Assembly (NCBI GenBank): GCA_034509755.1
Contig: CM067549.1
Span: forward strand, 44,157,305 to 44,221,304
From: Anisodus tanguticus
Lineage: Eukaryota > Streptophyta > Magnoliopsida > Solanales > Solanaceae
Length of the DNA stretch: 64,000 nucleotides
Direction: 5' to 3'
Below are positions 56,754-64,000 of this stretch, piece by piece; position 1 is the first letter of the stretch; every line of letters begins with the position of its first letter. The notes under the pieces were generated by a model. It was given only the letters and a program-made list of their open reading frames with translations. It did no database searches and had not been told where the DNA came from. Both the position numbers and the translations under genes were made by a program.

Positions 56754-59700
56754 ATGACTGGTATAAATCAAATTGCTTCTGATTCTGCTGTTGCTGCTCA
56801 AGGAAATCCCTCTGTCTTCCCCACTGCTCAAGGCACTCCTAGTGCCTTTCCGGTTGCTCAAGGCTCATCCAACGCCTTTGCTGCCGCTCAAGGGAATGTT
56901 GCAGCTCCTCCACCCCCTGGATTTCACCATGAACGCCCTGAAAAGTTCACAGGGACAAACTTCAAAAGATAGCAACAAAAGATGCTCTTCTATCTGACTG
57001 TTATGGGAATGACACGTTTCCTAAGTGAAGATCCTCCACAAGCTGGAGATGAAATGGACCCTTCGCCTTCTGAAACGGGTGAAGGGGGCCTAGGTATCCA
57101 TATCATTAATGTCCTGAAGATGGTTCTTGATGCATGGAGTTATAGCGATTTCATGTGTAAGAATTACATATTGAACGGCTTGTCAGACCCTCTCTACACG
57201 GTGTATTGCACCGTTGGCACTGCCGAAGAGTTGTGGGAGAAGCTACAAAAGAAGTACAACGCACAAGATGCAGGTACTAAGAAATTCATCGTTGGAATTT
57301 TTTTGAAATTTCAAATGGTGGATAGCAAGACAATGATGTCCCAAGTCCAGGAATTCCAAATGATTTTACATCACCTGGATTTGGAAGGTATGAAGCCAAA
57401 CGAGCAGTTTTTGGTTGCATAATTGATTGAAAAGTTACCTCCTTCGTGGAATGCGTTTATGAGCTACTTAAAGCTCAAGACAAAAGAGATGACCTTTGAA
57501 GAACTTATTATCAAACTCCAAATTCAGGAAGATAATAAGAAGGCTTTACCTAGGGGTAAACAACCCGCTGAGGCAAAGACAAATCTGGGTGAGGCCAAAG
57601 GTAACCTAAGAAAGAAGCGGAAGTTCCAGAAAGACGGCAAGACCCAAGCAACGGAGAAGTTCAAAGGAAACTGTCACCACTGTGGGAAACCTGGTCATAT
57701 GATTAAGGACTGCCGCAAGCTCAAGACTGAGCAATAAGAGAAGGCCCAGGCTAAGGGCAAGGCTCATGTTAACGTTGTCAAGAACCAATTTCTGGACGAC
57801 ATGATTGAGGAGTTCTCAGCGGTGGTGCTAGAAGAAAACCTGGTTGAGAATCCTATGTAATGGTGGATGGACACAGGTGCTACAAGACACATCTGTTCCA
57901 ACAGAGATGCCTTCTCCACTTATACACCGGTTACAAACAAGAAGCTATTCATGGGAAACAATGCTTCATCTGACGTACTGGGGGTAGGAAAGGTAGTCCT
58001 GAAGATGACTTCTGGAAAGGAGCTCACTCTGAAGGAAGTGATGCATGTTCCTGAGATTAGAAGAAATTTAATTTCAGGTCCTTTATTGGTTAATGCTGGT
58101 TTTAGGCTAGTGTTTGAGTCCAATAAATTTGTAGTCACTAAGAATGGAACGTTTGTGGGAAGAGGATTCGTATGTGAAGGCCTCTTCAAAGTGAACACCA
58201 TGTCTGTATTATGTAAAAACAATAATATTGAAGCATCTTCATCTTCCTTTCTTGAGTCCTCTAATTTATGGCATCATAGATTAGGACATGTCAACTACAA
58301 ATTCAACCAAAGGTTGGTAAAGTTGGAGTTGTTGCGACGTAAACCCTCAACATAAGTGTGAGGTGTGCGTAGAGGCAAAACTCACAAAGCTTCCTTTTCG
58401 ATCCGTCGAAAGGAATACCGCTCCTCTAGAACTTATTCACACAGATATATGTGATTTGAAGTTTCCACAAACTAGAGGGGGAAACAAGTACTTTGTGACT
58501 TTCATTGATGATAGCACAAGGTATTGTTACCTTTACTTGTTAAAAATTAAGGATGAAGCCTTTAAAGCGTTCCGATAATACAAAGCAGAAGTTGAGAACC
58601 AACTAAGCATGCGGATTAAATCCATTCATAGCGATAGAGGGGGAGAATATGTAGCGCCATTTGAGGAATATTGTGCCCAAGAAGGCATTGTTCATCAAAC
58701 GAAGGCTCCATACTCATCTCAATCGAATGGTGTGGAGGAACGTAAGAATCGCACATTGAAGTTAATAATGAATGCCTTGATCATCAATTCCGATCTTCCC
58801 CAAAACATGTGGGGAGAAGCTGTCCTTACCGCTAATACGATTCTTAACAGAGTCCCACATAAGGGTAAGGACAAAACTCCATATGAATCATGAAAGAGAA
58901 AGAAACCCACCTATAAATATTTAAAGGTGTGGGGTTGTCTGGCAAATGTGGAAGTACCCAAGCCAAAACAGGTCAAGATTGGGTCTAAGACTGTAGATTG
59001 CATATTCATCAGATATGCAAATAACAGTAGTGCTTATCGCTTCTTAGTGCATAAGTCAGATATTCCAGATATCCACGGGGGTACAATCATGAAATCAAGG
59101 AATGCTCAATTCTTTGAAGGTATCTTTCCTAGAAAGGAAAAGACATAACCTCTCGCGAACGAAGTTATGAACAAAGCTCTCAGGAACTGGGAGTCGTTGA
59201 TGGCCCGGATCTAGACGGTTCAGATCTAGTGGATCTCGAGGTGGCTGAATGTCCGGAATCTAGTATTCCAGATTCTCATAACTTGGAGACTCCAGAGATG
59301 GAACTAAGGCGAAGTAAAAGGGCCAGGAAGGATAAATCCTTCGGTCCTGACTTTGTAGCTTATATGGTTGATGATGAACCAAGGACAATTGCTGAAGCAT
59401 TGTCAACTCTAGAAGAACCGCTCTGGAAAAAAGCTATTGAGAGTGAAATAGGGTCCATTCTACATAACCATACTTGAGAGTTGGTTGATCTTCCTCCGGG
59501 AAATAAACCGTTGGGTTGTAAGTGGATACTCAAACGGAAGTATAATGCAGATGTGTCTATAGATAAGTACAAGGCCAGGTTGGTAGTCAAGGACTATCGG
59601 CAGAAAGAAGGTCTTGACAACTTTGACACGTACTCCCCGGTATCTCGGATGACGTCCATACGGGTATTCATTTCGATCGCAGCGTTGCGTGACCTTGAGA

Positions 59701-60912
59701 TACATCAAATGGATGTAAAGACAACCTTTCTAAATGGTGATTTGGAAGAAGAAATTTATATGGACCAACCCGAGGGGTATGTGGTTCAAGGGCAAGAGAA
59801 GAAAGTCTGTCGGCTTGTCAAATCTCTGTACGGGCTAAAACAAGCCCCGAAGCAATAGCACGAAAAATTTGATAGTACTCTACTATCGAAGGGTTTCGCC
59901 ATTAATGAGTGTGACAAATGTGTCTATATAAAAGGTAACTCTGACTCGTTCGTTATGATATGCATGTATGTAGACGACATGTTGATCACAAGGAGAAGTC
60001 CCAGCATAATTCTAGAGACTAAGAACATGTTGAAACAATGCTTCGACATGAAGGATATGGGTATCGCAGATGTCATCTTAGGGATAAAAATCTCTAAGGC
60101 GTCTGACGGGCTGGTCTTATCTCAGTCTCACTACATCAAGGATGTTTTGAGAAAGTTCGAGATGTTAGACAATTCGCCTATAAAGTCACCAATGGATATA
60201 AATCAAAAGCTTGATAATAATCGTGGTGCAACCATATGCCAGGAGCAATATGCATAAGTAATTGGTAGTTTGATGTACATAACAAACTGCACCCGACCTG
60301 ATATTGCTTATGCAGTCAACAAGTTGTCTAGGTTTACTCGTAATCCGAGTAATGATCACTGAAAGGCGTTGAATCAGGTACTTCAATACCTGAAATACAC
60401 GCTAACTTACGGGTTGCATTATTCGAGATATCCAGCTGTACTAGAGGGGTACAGTGATGCAAACTGGATATCTGATATAGAGAACACCAAGTCCACCAGT
60501 GGATATATATTTACAATTGGTGGTGGGGTTGTGTCTTGGAAATCCTCTAAGCAAACTAGCATCGCCCGATCCACGATGGAATCAGAGTTTATGGTTTTAG
60601 ACAAAGCAGGAGAAGAAGCTGAGTGGCTTCACGACTTCTTAGAGGATGTTCCTTGTTGGAACAAACCCGTACCTTCTGTAATGATCCACTGCGACAGCCA
60701 ATCGGCTCTAGGAAGGGCACAAAATGCTATGTACAATGGCAAATCTCGTTATATTCGACGGAGGCATAAGACCGTTAGGTAGCTAATCACCACGGGTATA
60801 ATATCCATTGATTACATAAAGTCAAAGGATAATATAGCAGACCCGCTGATAAAGGGTTTACCCAAGGATCAGATGTTCTGCATGTCTAGGGGAATGGGCT
60901 AAAAACCCAAAG
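56754..60912 (+). pseudogene. Copia-3 gag-pol polyprotein with scattered stops
   Basis: Domains in order: gag start MTGINQ with AAQG repeats (56,754); gag core to about 57,640; CCHC knuckle CHHCGKPGHMIKDC (about 57,675); protease WWMDTGATRHIC (about 57,860); integrase zinc-finger WHHRLGHV (about 58,270) and core with IHTDICDLKF, FVTFIDDSTRY and SDRGGEYV (58,430-58,760). Reverse transcriptase has YSPVSRM, MDVKTTFLNGDL, SLYGLKQAP and MYVDDMLIT (59,500-60,000). RNase H has YSDANWISD and HCDSQSALG (60,450-60,730). There is a frameshift near 58,335. Most in-frame stops fall where copia proteins have Trp or Gln (56,969, 58,891, 59,475, 59,857, 60,360, 60,779). Otherwise the order and lengths are those of a full copia polyprotein. 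Confidence 0.92.
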
Positions 60913-61545
60913 TATAAGGACCAATACGGTGATAACCCAACCTTACTGACTGGAGATCCTAGAAATTAGGTTCAATGGGAAAACTAAGCTCTAGAGGTTC
61001 AGTTGATCGCTTCGGTGGAAGCATGAGCACTTCGAATAGTGATTTCTGTCAAGAAACACCAAATCTAAAGTCGTTCCCGCGATAGACAATAAGTGCTATT
61101 TGCAGCGTGGATGAAGGTTAAGTTTCCAAAACCTTTAATGATACTCACCAGCTGAGGTTAGGTTTGGGGAAATTTTTAATGGTTCTTAACACTTGTAAAG
61201 TGGGGTATAGCACTATACCTTGTAGGAGACCACCCATTTAAGTGCGAGGACAGGCCGCCTCAAATGAACACACTCAAGAATCTAAGAAGTGTCCACGGCC
61301 ACAACGGACAAAACATTATGAAGAACTGAGTAGAGGAAGTTGTTGTGTTGGTACCGTTGACTTGGCTTACACTAAACACTGACGGTTCAAGACATCAGGT
61401 TCACCGCACAGTAAGTAAGTCTGATAGTATTCAACTATGGAAGATTCAAAGCGTATGCTACCTATCCAGATGCAATATCGATCCGCTGAAAGATTACTAG
61501 AAAAGGCACCAAGCGTGCTCGCCAAAATCTCTTTCAAGAGGGGAT
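60913..61545 (+). other. Copia-3 3' untranslated internal region
   Basis: Non-coding sequence between the polyprotein and the 3' LTR. It is clearly related to the equivalent part of Copia-1 (17,040-17,690). Confidence 0.7.
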
Positions 61546-62364
61546 TGTTGGAAATTTACTAAATATGGAATTAAGTATATCCCATTAATTTATGACTCAA
61601 ACAATTGGGCCAAGTATCACAAATTTCATTAGTGAACGAGATATTGATACGTATGTAATACGTTTGAGACATAGAATTATGGACGGTTATTGGACAAATG
61701 ACAAAGTATTCCACGTTGGTAAAGGAAGGAAGAAGTGTAAGATGAAACGAGTCGGAAATTGCCGCGGAGCAGTGAAGGGCCGCGACGCCACAACCGTCAG
61801 AGACGCGGCACCTCCCAGGCTGCGCCGCGGCGCAAAATGGCTGGTCAGATTGCTGCGATGGGACGTTGGAAAAATCTGACGTTTGGGTTGGTTTTGGAGC
61901 ATTGATTCTCCATTACTTGCCACATGAATTCAGCCATTATTTGGCTGAATGTAACCCCCCATTCAAGTGTAATTACATGGCTATTGAAGACCATCTTCTA
62001 CTTACACTATAAATTGAGGCGTTTGGCTCAATTGAACACAACACTCAACACTTAGAAAATTCTCCAGATTTTCAGAGCTCATATTCTTCCTCTCTAGCAA
62101 AGTCACTATACTCAAAGTTTTTCAAGAGTAACACTTGAGTTTTCTTTGCTCACTTGTTAAAGTTGATGTTGTATCTTGGGAGACTATTGCTCAACACCGT
62201 AAAATGAGACATACGGGGCAATCTTGTCTTAAAGAAAGAGTGCCATCACTCGACTCAGCGAATCTCACAAGCAATTTGTTAAGGTTTTGATTTCCAGTTT
62301 TATTGTAATAGTTTGTTTATCCTTTCTTCTATTGTAATAGTTACTTACTTGTTGTATCCCAACA
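61546..62364 (+). repeat. Copia-3 3' LTR
   Basis: It pairs with the two halves of the 5' LTR and lacks the hAT insertion. The short open frames inside are not genes. Confidence 0.92.
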
Positions 62365-62369
62365 TGAAG

Positions 62370-62668
62370 GACATATACATGAAATGGGTCCTCATGTTTT
62401 AAGTCTTTTATTAGGTCTAGTAGATGTAGGTCAAACTTAACCACATTGAATTGTTTAGTGATTGCATCTTGGTAAAAAAACACCATCAACTTGTAAATAC
62501 CTCAATTTTCTAGAATAATAAAGCATCTCCAAAATAGAATAATAGTCCTTATCAATATACCTGAGGGTTGTCACACACTCTCCAACATAAGTAGGGTCAG
62601 AATTTTCTACAAAGGTCACACCATAGTGAATGTAGGTAAATATGATCTCCTCCATGATCAATTTGTGT
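62370..62668 (-). pseudogene. MULE transposase, N-terminal PB1-like segment
   Basis: It begins MEEIIFTYIHYGVTFVENSD and continues PTYVGECVTTLRYID, the PB1-like N-terminal region seen in plant MULE proteins. It resumes in another frame at FDLHLLDLIKDL and VYVLHV before Copia-3 cuts it. A stop and frame change are present after DGVFLPRCNH. Confidence 0.75.
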
Positions 62669-62669
62669 G

Positions 62670-63163
62670 ATAACCCTGAAAAAATATCAAACAATGAATT
62701 AATTTCAGCAAAAAGATCTAAAACAGATTTGAAAAATGGCTAGCCTGTATAATTTTTACGCTTTATTTACTGAAAAATATATAGAGTATGATAAGCAATT
62801 TGTACTAGCAATAACTTGCTTATTATTTGTTGATATCCATTTCTTTAGGTAATTTCATTTTGCAACAAGCAAATTCTTTGAACTTCTTGATCAGGAAGTT
62901 CAAATTAACTCACGTCAATGGAAAAGACTCGAAAAGGGGAAATTTGATAATTGATTCCTAATTCTCGTTTTCTTTTTCCTAGGTTCCAAGAAAAACAAGT
63001 TTTACTTTACCCAACATAAGGACAAGATTGCTGAGTTTCTCAAAGTTGCATGATTTAATTAATGCCTTGCATAATATAGGGTTTCCGAGGCATATTTCGA
63101 ATTAAAGGGTCATCAACTCATCATACAAATGCTTTTTACATGTGAGTTTTGATTTGATAAAGA
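62670..63163. other. MULE upstream flank and intergenic DNA
   Basis: AT-rich and non-coding. The right terminal inverted repeat of the MULE was sought here but not found. Confidence 0.4.
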
Positions 63164-63165
63164 TA

Positions 63166-63420
63166 CTCACTCCGTTCACTTTTACTTGTACATTATTTTA
63201 TTAATAAATTTTTATTTTTACTTATCATATTTAGCATATTAAATAATTTACTTTTTTCTATTTTCCCATAACATTAATTACTTATTTCAAATTATTTTTA
63301 AGTCCCATTAAGATTATACATCAATTAATATGAATATCTTGGTAAAATACACACTTCATTTATTATTTCTTAAAAAATGTACAAAATGAAAAGTGGACGT
63401 GTAAAAGTGAACGGAGTGAG
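63166..63420. mobile_element. Stowaway-like MITE
   Basis: The ends are CTCACTCCGTTCACTTTTAC and, inverted, CTCACTCCGTTCACTTTTAC. They are flanked by TA at 63,164-63,165 and 63,421-63,422. The terminal repeats are nearly perfect, suggesting a young copy. Confidence 0.88.
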
Positions 63421-63485
63421 TATACACTTTATACAATAGAAAATTAAATAAAGTTAAATCTTGAAGTAAGCGCAGGTTAGATTTC

Positions 63486-63975
63486 TGTTAGATGGGTTTT
63501 TGGTTTTTCATCTGGTGTTCGCACTTGAGTTCAATTATAGCTAAATTTACGTCGCGTAGGGCCCATTTAGGGGAAGTGCTTGTTAGGTTTGTCCTGAATT
63601 TCCTACCTTATTTGAATTTTATCATAATTGTGTTTTACTTCAAAAATGTTTTCTTGGTGGAAAAGATCTCTTTTGACTAATTCTTTCTTGGAGGAAAAGT
63701 TTTGTACATCTATAAATTCAAGATCTCATTCCACAACAAGAACATAAAAAAAAGTATCCACAATGTAGTCGTTTAAAGAGTCTTGTTTAGGGGAGATTTT
63801 CTCTCCATAGTTTTTTTTATGTCTTTTAATTAGTTTTGTCATATGTAGGTCAATTGACCAAATCATATTAAGTTTATTATGCATATTTTAGTATACTTTT
63901 TTGTTGTTCGATTTATTGTCGTTCAAGGTTTGCAATTATTAGCTTCCGCATGACGCCCTGATTATTTCGATCTCA
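63486..63975 (+). mobile_element. 5' LTR of an LTR retrotransposon that continues past the window
   Basis: The right end is well placed because a primer-binding site follows. A TATA-like TATAAATTC is at about 63,710. The left end TGTTAGATGGG at 63,486 is only a candidate. The element body is outside the window. Confidence 0.55.
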
Positions 63976-63980
63976 ATAAG

Positions 63981-63992
63981 TGGTATCAGAGA
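63981..63992 (+). other. Initiator-Met tRNA primer-binding site
   Basis: TGGTATCAGAGA closely matches the complement of the plant initiator methionine tRNA 3' end, the usual primer-binding site of plant LTR elements. Confidence 0.8.
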
Positions 63993-64000
63993 CAATTGTT

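Larger units (their letters stand above)
54884..62364 (+). mobile_element. Copia-3: LTR retrotransposon inserted in the MULE
   Basis: LTRs begin TGTTGGAAATTTA and end CCCAACA, flanked by the exact target repeat TGAAG (54,879-54,883 and 62,365-62,369). The 5' LTR is 54,884-56,711, enlarged by a nested hAT of 882 bp; the 3' LTR is 61,546-62,364. The polypurine tract AAGAGGGGA lies just before 61,546. It belongs to the same family as Copia-1 but its polyprotein is far better preserved. Confidence 0.93.
40975..62950 (-). mobile_element. Nested, decayed Mutator-like element (MULE) complex
   Basis: The host of the nest is a MULE whose minus-strand transposase remnants lie at 43,119-45,546, 53,998-54,883 and 62,370-62,668. 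A GRF zinc-finger ORF runs the other way at 41,365. The left end near 40,975-41,020 has TTAAGTCATCAACAACCCTC, a terminal motif I associate with Solanaceae MULEs. I did not find the matching inverted end on the right, so 62,950 is only a guess. Three insertions interrupt it: hAT-3, the LARD and Copia-3. Confidence 0.65.

Overview
The window is plant nuclear DNA, most likely from a Solanaceae species. The evidence is the intron-rich gene structure, an Au-type SINE, Solanaceae-style SINEs with LINE-like tails, Copia, Gypsy and Mutator-like elements, and Stowaway MITEs. The genus cannot be resolved from sequence alone. Only two ordinary genes are supported; the rest is mostly layered transposable elements.

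Region 1 (1-10,400). A truncated Gypsy LTR (1-450) and a Stowaway MITE lie downstream of an intact 12-exon minus-strand gene for FAS2, the WD40 subunit of chromatin assembly factor 1 (1,820-10,162, 448 aa). Its introns carry two SINEs, a MITE and a TIR-like insertion. Intron 8 is a GC-AG intron. A consensus E2F site lies 143 bp upstream of the ATG.

Region 2 (10,400-21,400). AT-rich DNA with MITEs is followed by a degenerate Copia element (12,258-19,050, TSD ATCCC) that split an older SINE. Next come a non-autonomous hAT element with an exact 8-bp TSD and another SINE.

Region 3 (21,441-27,240). A minus-strand gene for a 331-aa protein with an N-terminal hydrophobic segment and coiled coils. 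I do not recognise its function. It probably has non-coding upstream exons.

Region 4 (27,500-40,400). A second hAT-like element, a Stowaway MITE, a broken RTE-type LINE, an array of five foldbacks, a minus-strand Copia element with short LTRs that end in a 22-bp-arm hairpin, and a TRIM element with a perfect TSD.

Region 5 (about 40,975-62,950). A decayed two-ORF Mutator-like element. Its minus-strand transposase is split by a Gypsy LARD (45,547-53,992, TSD TGCAC) and by a Copia element (54,884-62,364, TSD TGAAG). The Copia 5' LTR is in turn interrupted by a hAT element that carries a fragment of a gibberellin 2-oxidase gene. A related hAT at 19,141 has matching ends and no such fragment, so the capture can be read within this window. 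A third kind of hAT sits in the second MULE ORF, a GRF zinc-finger gene.

Region 6 (62,950-64,000). A Stowaway MITE, then an LTR end and initiator-Met primer-binding site that begin an element continuing past the window edge.
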